Assembly: GCA_036924285.1 (NCBI GenBank)
Contig: JAYKYS010000015.1
Coordinates: 4,526,001-4,590,000 of the forward strand
DNA from: Asterella californica
Lineage: Eukaryota; Streptophyta; Marchantiopsida; Marchantiales; Aytoniaceae
Reading direction: 5' to 3'
Length of the DNA: 64,000 nucleotides
Shown: positions 23,540 to 32,554 of the stretch, piece after piece
Layout: every line of letters begins with the position of its first letter
Position numbering within the stretch: the first letter of the stretch is position 1
Translations under genes and position numbers: made by a program
The notes under the pieces: model-generated
Told to the model about the DNA's origin: nothing
Database searches by the model: none
What the model saw: the letters and a program-made list of their open reading frames with translations, nothing else

Positions 23540-24085
23540 AAATTTGTGAGTTTAGAAATTCTGCTCTCTGGAAAATTTGTACAGTCGCTGTCAACTTTTC
23601 TGTGAATTTTATTTTCCTGTGAAACTTTCCAGTGTTTTAGATTGGCTGAAAACCTATCTAAGACAAAAGAAATCATAGGAAAAGGTGGTCTAGAGAGGGA
23701 GCAATGATTTTTCAAAGTTGAGGGGGTCTATTCGTGAGAGTTGAGGAATTCTGTTCTCTAGAAAAAGTTTACAGTCAGTGTCAGATTTTCTGTGAATTTT
23801 ATTTTCCTGAGAAACTTTCCAGTGTTTTAGAGTGGCTGATAAGCTATCCAGGACAAAAGAAATCATGAGAAGATGAGGTCTGAAGAGGGAGAAAGGAATT
23901 TTCAAAGTGGAGGGGGTTGACAACCATGAGGGAAGTGAAAATATACAAATTTCAGTTCTCTGAAAATTTGTACAGTCATCACCATCTCTTCTGATTAGGG
24001 AAGTTTCTGTTGAAACTTCATGATTTAGTAGCTTGGAGGTTGAGCTACTGGAGACCACAAAAATCTTGGAGAGATCTCTTACCAA
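23540..24085 (+). repeat. Three degenerate tandem repeats in E2 leader
   Basis: Units of about 190-197 bp start near 23556, 23747 and 23946. Each opens with a TTCTCT(G/A)(G/A)AAA...TACAGTC motif. The first two share GTGAATTTTATTTTCCTG and CTTTCCAGTGTTTTAGA. The third is more divergent. The repeats lie in the untranslated leader before the first small ORF. Confidence 0.7.
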
Positions 24086-24132
24086 CTAAGAGATATACGT
24101 TTCGGCATACAAGGAGGTCTTGAAGATACGTC

Positions 24133-24450
24133 ATGGGGAATCCTGTTCAAATGACGAGGTGGAAGAAGAGACGTTTAGGAGTTCGAACAGAGACGGAGAA
24201 GCCCAAGTTAAGTATAGATGAGTTACGAACGCGCATCTATAGCACTTGGGATGCCCTCTTTACCCTATACGAAGAAGCTTCCGCGACCATTGGCACAGAT
24301 TTGAAGAAAGTCGAGTTTAAAGCATCATTCACTATGGAGGCCACGAATGCTCCTGGTGAAATAGAGTTGGATCCTTACAAGAGTGAGTTCAAGATGTCTG
24401 TAGTGATGAGTACAAACGAGGGTGAGGAGGATCATATCTTCGATAGTTAA
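24133..24450 (+). CDS. Small leader ORF 1 of E2, unknown
   Basis: This is a 105-codon frame starting with ATG, MGNPVQMTRWKKRR, with a basic N-terminus and a central segment SIDELRTRIYSTWDALFTLY that may be helical. The acidic end is NEGEEDHIFDS. I recognise no domain. It precedes a second small ORF and gag-pol in the same orientation. It could be a true accessory product or chance. The absence of stops and its ATG start give moderate support only. Confidence 0.4.
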   Translation: MGNPVQMTRWKKRRLGVRTETEKPKLSIDELRTRIYSTWDALFTLYEEASATIGTDLKKVEFKASFTMEATNAPGEIELDPYKSEFKMSVVMSTNEGEEDHIFDS

Positions 24451-24573
24451 TTTTAGACTGGATTTTATTTCGTGTATAGCATGTATAATACACGATTTCC
24501 AATATAAAGCTCGGAAGAGTTAAGAAAGTGATGTAGAATTATTTTCCTCTATGATATTTTGTCCACTTAATGG

Positions 24574-25065
24574 TTGAGAAGGTGCAACATGAGTGGAAAT
24601 TCAAAAGATTGGAAAGTTAGACTTAGAAACCTTCCTCAAGGTTTAGATGTCATAGTAAGTGTCGGAGAAAGTTTGAGAGAGATTATCGTCGAGTTTGAAA
24701 CCCCTAGTACTAAACCTCAAGTAGAATCTCCGAGGAGAAGAGTAGAAACCGACTTGTGGTGTTATTTCTGTAGAGGATTGGGACATAAAGTAGTGAATTG
24801 TCCAACTAGAATCAGAACCGAGAGAGCTAAAGGGAAGCGAGAGTTTACGGATTTAAGTCTTCGAGTGGGTCCATCGTCACCAACGCCAATTCATCTTCTA
24901 GGAGAAGATCCTTGCCCAAGTTGTGGAGTGGGTGATCTATCAAGAGGACACAAGTGCGTCGATGTGGCCGTCCTACTTACGTCCGTAGTCGAGAAGTTGG
25001 ACGAGACTCAAAGAGCTGAGACGGAGAAGTTGTCGACTTCAAAAGACGACTCGGCTGAGTTGTGA
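24574..25065 (+). CDS. Small leader ORF 2 of E2 with CCHC zinc knuckle
   Basis: This 163-codon frame carries a canonical retroviral-type zinc knuckle, CYFCRGLGHKVVNC (C-X2-C-X4-H-X4-C), near residues 66-79. A second cysteine/histidine cluster, CPSCGVGDLSRGHKC, follows. It may start at the ATG at 24574 or at the internal ATG of MSGN. It lies about 210 bp before the gag-pol start. Because gag-pol has its own knuckle, this is an additional nucleic-acid-binding product or a leftover of an older gag. It may bind element RNA. That role is inferred from the motif alone. Confidence 0.5.
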   Translation: MRRCNMSGNSKDWKVRLRNLPQGLDVIVSVGESLREIIVEFETPSTKPQVESPRRRVETDLWCYFCRGLGHKVVNCPTRIRTERAKGKREFTDLSLRVGPSSPTPIHLLGEDPCPSCGVGDLSRGHKCVDVAVLLTSVVEKLDETQRAETEKLSTSKDDSAEL

Positions 25066-25278
25066 TGGAGATCGTCATTCGGATGGTGGAGAAGGCGGTG
25101 ATGCGACTCAGACTCATGATTACCTTGGGAGAAGAGATGGCACAAGAGGTGTTGTTACAACCATTTCCTTTCATTTTACCTATGGTAGATTATTCGCGAA
25201 TGGAATTGGTGATGTTCGTACTCTTTTAGCGAATAGTTATTGCACGACGATTAGAAGAGTAGAAAGAGTAGTTACAAG

Positions 25279-28200
25279 ATGGGAAAGCTACCCGTGTTTC
25301 ATGGGAAGGACAATGAAGATGTAGAACCGTTTGTTCGAGACTTCAAAAGAGGTTGCATCGGAAACAACGTGAGAAGGAAGGAAGAATGGGTGTTGTTACT
25401 GCCGGAGTTTTTAGAAGATTTTGCTCTTACGTGGTATGAAGACCGAGTGAAGAGCCAGACACCTGGTGCAGTTGAAGACACATGGGAGACGTTGAGTAAT
25501 GCACTCATCGAAGAATTTCTTCCAGAAGAGAGTTATGAGAAGCTCATGGTGGAGCTTACTCATTTGAAGCAACGGGACGATGAGAAAGTTCGGCAATATA
25601 GGGTGGATAAGTTGGAGCAACGGTTTCGGACGGTCTTACGGAAGAGTGGAGACAATGTGGAGCTAACGATGGCGGGGATTGGAGCAGTGTTGACCAAGAA
25701 CTTGGTGGGAGGGTTGAGGCCTTCAATTCGAACCCAAGTGAGATACGAGAAGCCAGCAACCAAAGCGGAGGCCATCAAGATTGCGACAAACATGGAGGAG
25801 AGTTTGGATGAAGGAGATATCATCCAACCTCATCATGCTGCTCTGGTGTCGACTCCGACTCTTGGTGTAGCCACAACGATCGCACCTGCACCATCACAAT
25901 TGGTGATTGCTTCAACGTCAGCTCCTACTCCAACGGTGGTGTCAAGACCGGTTGTCCCAACAACGATGTCTACTGCCACCTCTGATTTTCATGCCGAGCT
26001 GAAAAGCATCACCGATACTCTTGCGGATCTCAAGATAAACGTGGTGCAGTTACGAGAATGGAGGAACAAAGGTGGAGGAGGAGGTCAAAGAGGTTACGAC
26101 AACAATCCTAACCGAGGAAATCAAGGTAACTTTGGAGGCAACCAAGGTAACTTTGGAGGAATCACTTGTTGGACGTGTGGAGGTTCTCATTTCCAGCGAA
26201 ACTGTCCTAACAACGGAGCAAGAGGTGTCGAAGCGGTCAGAATGAATGTGGGTGGAGGAAATCCATCACAAGGACGAGACAAGGGAGTGGCTACTATCGA
26301 TGTAGTGCGAGATCCCATCTACGAGAAAGGAGAGAGTTCAAACTCTTCTCATGCACCGGTGGAGCTTTTAGCTCAAGAAAGGAAAAGAACTCGATTTTCT
26401 GATGAACCGGTTTTCATGGAGGAGTCAACAAGTAGAAGTACTCGTTCCAGTAATGTTTCGAGTACACCAAGGGAGCCAAGAAGGAAGCTGGGGATGGCGG
26501 ATTTCACCATTTCATCTTCCCAAGCGGGATATGATGTGGTTGAAGATGTGGGTGCTCAGAAAGCCAACATCACTGTTGGACAACTGATCGCACTTAATCC
26601 CAGCTTACGAAGGGAACTCAGAGGAGGACTGAGTTCTAAGAGAAGCAAGAAGAAGAAACCCAAGAGCAAGACATCAAAGTCTGTGGGAGTTGGTGTGGTG
26701 GATGTGCATGCTTCAGAGGTATGCACTAGGGCTTCAAAGATTGAAGTCCGGTTGAATGGTCACTACGTCTCTGACGTATTGGTGGATGGAGGGTCAGCTG
26801 TAAACGCCATATCGGAGAGGTTGATGAAGAAGTTGGGGATGGAACCAACTCGCCCGGCTAGCATTGTCGTGGGGATGGCTAACAAGCAACGGGTAAGACC
26901 TCTTGGTGTGTTAGAGAAGGTGGTCGTGTCTGTGATGGGAGTTCAAACATTGATGTCCTTTCAAGTGTTAAAGGACTCTAGTTATGATTTGCTCCTAGGT
27001 AGGCCTTGGTTGAGAGCTGTGCGCACCACGGATAGGTGGCACAAGGGATACTTACGGATTGGGCCTAGAGATCATAGAGTGATAGTTCCTCTCTCGGGTG
27101 TTGGAGTTGTGACTTCTGACTCTGATAGACCCACTAGTGACTACTGGGAATCTGATACGGAGGATGATCAGAGTGTCTCAGAAGTAGATACTGGGGATTC
27201 TTATGACCAAGAATCCTCGTCTGAGGATGAAGGATTTGGTCGAGACGAATCAGTACATCAGCTTAGTGCTATTGACTTGTTGCCTCGACCAGCAGTGGAG
27301 AAAGATCCTGACAAAGAAGAGTTGAGTGAGGCAGAGATTGTGAGAAGACTCTCTACCTTGAAGTTTGGTATCAATGTCACTCAAGAGGAGAAAAGTAGAT
27401 TCCTAGATATATTTCGAAAATATATCCATGTGTTTGCTTTCAGCTACAAGGATTTGAAGGAGGTGACTCTCGAGACTCATCGAATCGAATTGGAGGAGCA
27501 CGCAAGACCAGTTCGACAGAAGCAGAGAAGGGTCAATCCCACAACGGCAATGATGGTCAAGGAGGAGATAGACAAGTTGAAGGAGGCGAGTTTCATCTAT
27601 GAGGTGGAGAACTCAGAATGGGTTTCACCCATTGTGATTGTCAAGAAGAAGAATGGTAAGCTGCGAGTGTGCATAGACTATAAGAAGCTGAATGCAGTTA
27701 CCAAGAAGGACTATTATCCTCTACCATTTATAGATGAGATTTTGGAGGAAGTTGCCGGTCATGAGTGGTACAGCTTTGGTGATGGTTATAGTGGATACAA
27801 CCAGATCAAGATAGCACAGGAGTACCAGCAGTTGACTACTTTCACTACTCCTTGGGGAACATTTGCATTTCGAGTGATGCCATTCGGACTGTGTAATGCT
27901 CCGGCCACGTTTCAGAGGTTCATGAACAAGGTGTTCGAACCATTCATAGGAAAGTTTGTTCGTGATTTCATTGATGATTTCTGTGTGTACGGAAGAAAGG
28001 AGGACCACTTTGATCATGTGATCAAAGTTCTGCAGCGGTTGGAGCAAGCTAACGCTTCTCTGAATCCAGAGAAGTGCATCTTTGGCTGCGAAGAAGGTCT
28101 GCTGTTAGGGCACATCATTTCCAAGAATGGGATTGCGGTAGATCCTGAGAAGGTGAAGAAGATTGTGGATCTTCCATTTCCGATCAACTTGACAAAGTTG

Positions 28201-30159
28201 AGGCAGTTTCTTGGCATGGTTGGATATTATCGTAGGTTTGTCTTTTCCTTCTCAAACAAAGCAATAGCTTTGACTATGTACATGAAGAAGGGAGTTGATT
28301 TTGACTTGATAGTGCATGATCAGAAGGCAAAGGAAGCATTTGAGGAGCTGAAAAAGGCATTGGTGACAGCTCCTATACTTGCTAAACCTGAGTGGAGTAA
28401 AGCATTTATTCTGTATACGGATGCCTCCAATGTAGCAATCGGATGTACATTAAGTCAGCTAGATGGAGATGGGCATGATCATCCTATAGCTTATGCTAGT
28501 AGGCAGATGGTTCCAGCGGAGAAGAATTACTCCGTGACTGAACGAGAAGGATTAGCGGTGATCTTTGGATTGAAGAAATTCCGACATTACTTGCTAGGAG
28601 GGAAATTTTCCATAGTCACAGATCACAAGGCTTTAAAGTATATCTTTAATAAGCCTAATGCCGAAGGTCGTATTGCTCGTTGGAAGATCCTTCTAACAGA
28701 ATACGATTATGTGATCGAAGATAGACCAGGGAAAAAACATGCGAATGCTGATCTTTTGTCGAGGGCTTATGATGATGAGGGAGAAGAACCATTTGACGAT
28801 TCGTTTCCAGACGAGCATCTGATGACCATCACAAGCATTGAGGAGATACCGGACGAGTATAAGGAAATCTGGAGTTTCCTTGCAGATGGCTCTTTTCCGG
28901 AAGGTATGCATACCCGAGAACGTAACGCGTTGATCAAGAGATGCAAACCTTACACCATGGTAGAGGGAATTCTGTTTCATCAAGGAGCAGATGGGTTACT
29001 AAGGAGAGCAGTTGGTCAGAAGGAGGCATTCAAGCTAATGCACGAGTTTCACGACGGAACTGTTTGCGGAGGTCACTTTGCTGGTAAGATAACAGCCTTC
29101 AAGATTTTGGATGCGGGTTACCACTGGAGAGGGATTTTCAAAGAGTGTTTAGACTATTGCAAAACTTGCGACGTATGTCAAGCATTTGCTCTGAAGTCTA
29201 CTAGAACACCTCCGTTAAGATCAATTCCCGTGTTAGGACCATTTGAGAAGTGGGGTATTGACTTTGTAGGTCCTCTTAATAAGACACCTCGAGGCAATAG
29301 ATACATTGTAGTCGCCACTGACTATTGTACCAAGTGGGTAGAGGCTAGACCTTTGAGAGAGACCAATGAAACAGAAGTCGGTAGATTCTTATGGGAGAGG
29401 ATCATCACAAGATTTGGATGTCCGTTAGAGTTGGTCTCAAATAGAGGAGGAGAGTTTGTAGGGAGCATGACTACTGCTATGCTACAACACTTTTCTATCA
29501 AGCCACGAGTAACGACCTCATACAAACCAAATGCTAATGGTCTTGCGGAGAAGACCAATCTTACACTTTGTATGATGCTCGCCAAAGATGCTGGTGTTGA
29601 GACTGCGAAACATACTTGGGATAAGAGGCTACATGCCATCTTATGGGAGTATCGAACGACAACAAAGACTTCTACTGGGTACTCCCCATTTCGACTGGTT
29701 TATGGAGTGGAGTCCAAGTTGCCGATCCAATTCGAATTGGATACTTTTCAAACTATTCAACGAAAGTTGAAGAGGTCGAGAGGAGAAGACGTGGTCAGAT
29801 CAAGAAGGGAGCAACTCATGGAGTTGGAAGAGACCCGAGCGGTAGCAATGATCCGGATCGAACGAGCTCAGGCGTATCAAAAGAAGAGTTACGACAAACG
29901 GTTGGGCAAGAGGGAGGTAAAACCTTTTCAAGTCGGAGATTGGGTTATGTTGTATGATGCTATCAGATTCAAGAGGGCTAGGAAGAAGTTTCTTCTGAGA
30001 TATTTTGGTCCTTTTGTTGTAGATAAGGTGTGGAGCAACTTCACATATGACCTTCAGGAGCTGGGAGGAAGGAGATTCGATCGGGTCAACCATGACAAGT
30101 TGAAGTTGTTTCATCGACGGAAGTTCTCTCTTCACTCCGAGGACGGAGCGAAAATTTAG
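25279..30159 (+). CDS. E2 gag-pol polyprotein (1626 aa), integrase D-to-N
   Basis: A single uninterrupted frame from ATG (MGKLPVFHGKDNED) to TAG. The retrotransposon Gag domain covers roughly residues 1-190. A zinc knuckle starting at C297 (CWTCGGSHFQRNC, C-X2-C-X3-H-X4-C) follows. The aspartic protease has D503 in DVLVDGGSAVN. Reverse transcriptase has FIDD at 897-900. RNase H has its first Asp in LYTDASNVAIG (about 1048). A zinc-binding HHCC segment follows, then integrase. In integrase, D1328 (GIDFVGP) and E1424 (NGLAEKTN) are present, but the middle catalytic residue is Asn (N1388, VSNRGGEF) where this family has VSDxG. The spacing to E1424 is the expected 35. A GPF module (RYFGPFVV) lies near the C-terminus, with no chromodomain. 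Gag and Pol are fused without a frameshift, so protein ratios would need another control. Confidence 0.95.
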   Translation: MGKLPVFHGKDNEDVEPFVRDFKRGCIGNNVRRKEEWVLLLPEFLEDFALTWYEDRVKSQTPGAVEDTWETLSNALIEEFLPEESYEKLMVELTHLKQRDDEKVRQYRVDKLEQRFRTVLRKSGDNVELTMAGIGAVLTKNLVGGLRPSIRTQVRYEKPATKAEAIKIATNMEESLDEGDIIQPHHAALVSTPTLGVATTIAPAPSQLVIASTSAPTPTVVSRPVVPTTMSTATSDFHAELKSITDTLADLKINVVQLREWRNKGGGGGQRGYDNNPNRGNQGNFGGNQGNFGGITCWTCGGSHFQRNCPNNGARGVEAVRMNVGGGNPSQGRDKGVATIDVVRDPIYEKGESSNSSHAPVELLAQERKRTRFSDEPVFMEESTSRSTRSSNVSSTPREPRRKLGMADFTISSSQAGYDVVEDVGAQKANITVGQLIALNPSLRRELRGGLSSKRSKKKKPKSKTSKSVGVGVVDVHASEVCTRASKIEVRLNGHYVSDVLVDGGSAVNAISERLMKKLGMEPTRPASIVVGMANKQRVRPLGVLEKVVVSVMGVQTLMSFQVLKDSSYDLLLGRPWLRAVRTTDRWHKGYLRIGPRDHRVIVPLSGVGVVTSDSDRPTSDYWESDTEDDQSVSEVDTGDSYDQESSSEDEGFGRDESVHQLSAIDLLPRPAVEKDPDKEELSEAEIVRRLSTLKFGINVTQEEKSRFLDIFRKYIHVFAFSYKDLKEVTLETHRIELEEHARPVRQKQRRVNPTTAMMVKEEIDKLKEASFIYEVENSEWVSPIVIVKKKNGKLRVCIDYKKLNAVTKKDYYPLPFIDEILEEVAGHEWYSFGDGYSGYNQIKIAQEYQQLTTFTTPWGTFAFRVMPFGLCNAPATFQRFMNKVFEPFIGKFVRDFIDDFCVYGRKEDHFDHVIKVLQRLEQANASLNPEKCIFGCEEGLLLGHIISKNGIAVDPEKVKKIVDLPFPINLTKLRQFLGMVGYYRRFVFSFSNKAIALTMYMKKGVDFDLIVHDQKAKEAFEELKKALVTAPILAKPEWSKAFILYTDASNVAIGCTLSQLDGDGHDHPIAYASRQMVPAEKNYSVTEREGLAVIFGLKKFRHYLLGGKFSIVTDHKALKYIFNKPNAEGRIARWKILLTEYDYVIEDRPGKKHANADLLSRAYDDEGEEPFDDSFPDEHLMTITSIEEIPDEYKEIWSFLADGSFPEGMHTRERNALIKRCKPYTMVEGILFHQGADGLLRRAVGQKEAFKLMHEFHDGTVCGGHFAGKITAFKILDAGYHWRGIFKECLDYCKTCDVCQAFALKSTRTPPLRSIPVLGPFEKWGIDFVGPLNKTPRGNRYIVVATDYCTKWVEARPLRETNETEVGRFLWERIITRFGCPLELVSNRGGEFVGSMTTAMLQHFSIKPRVTTSYKPNANGLAEKTNLTLCMMLAKDAGVETAKHTWDKRLHAILWEYRTTTKTSTGYSPFRLVYGVESKLPIQFELDTFQTIQRKLKRSRGEDVVRSRREQLMELEETRAVAMIRIERAQAYQKKSYDKRLGKREVKPFQVGDWVMLYDAIRFKRARKKFLLRYFGPFVVDKVWSNFTYDLQELGGRRFDRVNHDKLKLFHRRKFSLHSEDGAKI

Positions 30160-30162
30160 TCC

Positions 30163-30172
30163 GGGGGTAAAA
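30163..30172 (+). other. E2 polypurine tract
   Basis: GGGGGTAAAA lies between the gag-pol stop and the 3' LTR, in the place where plus-strand priming occurs. Confidence 0.7.
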
Positions 30173-31088
30173 TGTAACGACCTATGTTACACATAGGAAG
30201 TTTGTCTATTAGTAAGGTGTTTAGTTCTAACTAAGTGTTGAGAATGTTTATTTGCTGCCAAAGTACTTTTAGGAGATATCAAGTTAGTCATGACTAGCTA
30301 AAAGTTAGTTATGGTTAAACTTAGCTGTACTTTTGGCAGAATTCAGATATTTGCTAAAGAGTGAGCACTACTATCTTGTCATCTTGTCTAAAAGGTAGAA
30401 AGGGGGTGGAAAGTATCCCTTATCTCCTTTTTGACTTGATATTAGTGGTTGGATTAAAGTTGTGGACTTTGTGGGCATTAAAAACAAGAAGAGATTCCAC
30501 ATGTTTCCTTTTTAGTGGGTCCTAGTGTAGAGGGGGGGTGGAAATTCGAGATTCCTTGAGAATATTCCAGAATCCTTCTAGAAGTTGTTGACTTTGAAGG
30601 AATAAGCCCATGTGAAAAGGTAAAAAGCCCATGTGATCAATGCTTTTACCTTAAGTAATATCTTAGTAAAACCCGGTAAAAGTAGTTACGGCTGAGTTAC
30701 CGGAGGGTACCAAAGTAAAAACCTAGAATGTATAAATAGAGGAGTAGAGAAGAGCTCCTCATCCTTGTTTTCACATCGTCGTAATGACAACTTGAGTAAT
30801 ATAGAGAGTGTGGGATATTTTTAGCATGTGAGAACTTGAGAGACGTCGTTAGAATGGAGGATTTTAGTGGATGAGATTATGGAGATTTTAGTTGATAAGT
30901 TTGTGGGTGTATGAATGAGAGTGAACTTAGCATTTTTCCCTTCAAGATTCATGGTGTGCTTCCATCAAAGCCATCAGAGGTGACCCTTGAGTGAGAGACA
31001 GGCCCGACAGTTGCAGATTCGTGGATGACGATCGTGGAGGTTGAGAGATCGGGGGGTAGTTGATCGTTAGGACCGCGGAGGGTTTACA
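30173..31088 (+). repeat. E2 3' LTR
   Basis: It is 916 bp. I found no substitution or indel against 22329-23244 in block-by-block reading. The TATA box is at 30731-30738. It is followed by GCTC, the target-site duplication. Confidence 0.95.
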
Positions 31089-32554
31089 GCTCGGCACTTC
31101 GCATCCACCGGCTCGACGAGATCATCGCTGCAAGAGCGACCCTCGCGGTAGTTAGTGAGGATCTCCTGATCCCAAATTCTCTTGTTTTTCTCGAGGTCGT
31201 GCTCCCAAACCCTAGCTTCATCGTCATCGGCGATGGACCCGTTGGTATGACTCATATGCACTCTCCTGGTATCGCGATCCCTTCTTTTTTGCTTCTTCGT
31301 CGTCACCCTCTGGAGATACGTAATCGAGTCCGGGTGCCGCTCGATCGTCTTGCGGTCCTTTCTGACACCAGACAACCTCGCACTTACATACCACCACTCA
31401 TTTTTACTCCGATTGTCTTTCTCTGTCTTGGAAGTAATCACTCTTTTCACCTTGTCTTTTCCGATTCTGCTCATAATGATCTTGTTGCTCGAGTGCATTC
31501 TGACCTTGTCTCGGAGCTTGATGAACCCACCCCCGAGTAAGCGATTGCCTTCATTGTGCAAGTTGGCCCCACCAGCCTCCATCGAGTCAAGGCCCTCCTT
31601 TCACTCCTCGACGTTATCGTTTGTAATCGGGGTCAAGCGGACATCGATCAAGGCCACCGAGATAGCGTCCCCCGTCTCTAAAATCACCCCTTCCTTGGTA
31701 GATCTGGTCTCCTCCATCGTGTCAAGTACGGTTCTCCTCTCCCTCCTCTTTACACTGCTATGAGTATCGGCTTTGTGTCTCATTTGGTTTATACCTCCAA
31801 GTATCGTGCCAATGTCGACTTCTCGATTCCCGCTGCCAGTTTCGATGAACCACCTTGATGATCTTCATAGCGTTTTTCCACGCTTCTTTGTTCTTTTGGC
31901 TAGCGTCCTCCAATAAGCCAACCCACAGGACCTTGGCGACCTCCGCCATAATTCTGTTTACGGGACGGTCCGTCCGTTGGTTTCAGAAGATCCAATCAGC
32001 ACTCTCAGCCCAGGCTGATTACGTATGTTCGACAAAGAGCAGGAGGAGAGCGAGATTATGCTCTCTTATTGCAAATGCCCTATCAATCGTCGTTAGTAAG
32101 CAGCTTTCCTTTGCATAGTTCAGACCACAATCGGGTTCATGCAGTCTGAACCTTCCCCACCTAGCTTTCACCGTCGAGCACTCCCAGAATATGTGCTCAA
32201 TTGTGTCTGTGTCTCTGCACCCTTTCGCACATTTATCATCTCCGATTTTCATTTGTAGGGCCCACCAATTAGAGAAAAAACCTCGACCTCCAGATCCACC
32301 TCCATCCCATCAGCCTGTCAGATTTTCCTCCATCGGTGCTCCCAGTCCTTTTCGTTGTTAGATATACCCCATCTAGCATTCAGCGTCTCCACATTGGGCA
32401 TGATAGACGGTAAAAGCTCTTTCCAGGTACGTATTACCAGCGACCATCCTTTACTGACTTGATTACCTTTCCTCCATCCCCAGCTCTCGCTCTCTGTAGT
32501 CCTCCTTGAATCACTTGTGTTTCTCCTGCCCACCTCGTCAGCCTGTCCAGCGTT
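31089..32554 (-). pseudogene. LINE ORF2 C-terminal part (zf-RVT region and tail)
   Basis: On the minus strand, CAKGCRDTDTIEHIFWEC (about 32.2 kb) is the zinc-finger-like motif that follows reverse transcriptase in plant LINEs. Downstream frames read WVGLLEDASQKNKEAWKNAM and further charged sequence, with frameshifts between 32.0 and 31.1 kb. It continues the RT fragment at 43371-44689, from which it is separated by the E1 element. E2 cuts it at 31089. It is clearly non-functional. Confidence 0.75.

Larger units (their letters stand above)
22329..31088 (+). mobile_element. E2: complete Ty3/gypsy retrotransposon (8760 bp)
   Basis: The element has two 916-bp LTRs with no difference that I could find, a primer-binding site, a 2-kb leader with two small ORFs, one long gag-pol frame, and a purine tract. 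A 4-bp duplication, GCTC, flanks it (22325-22328 and 31089-31092). It is inserted in the 3' part of the LINE. LTR identity and the open gag-pol frame indicate a very recent insertion. Confidence 0.95.

Noticed and set aside
31350..31763. Plus-strand frame of 137 codons rich in Leu and Ser
   Set aside because: It lies antisense to the LINE C-terminal region and reads like a shadow of it.
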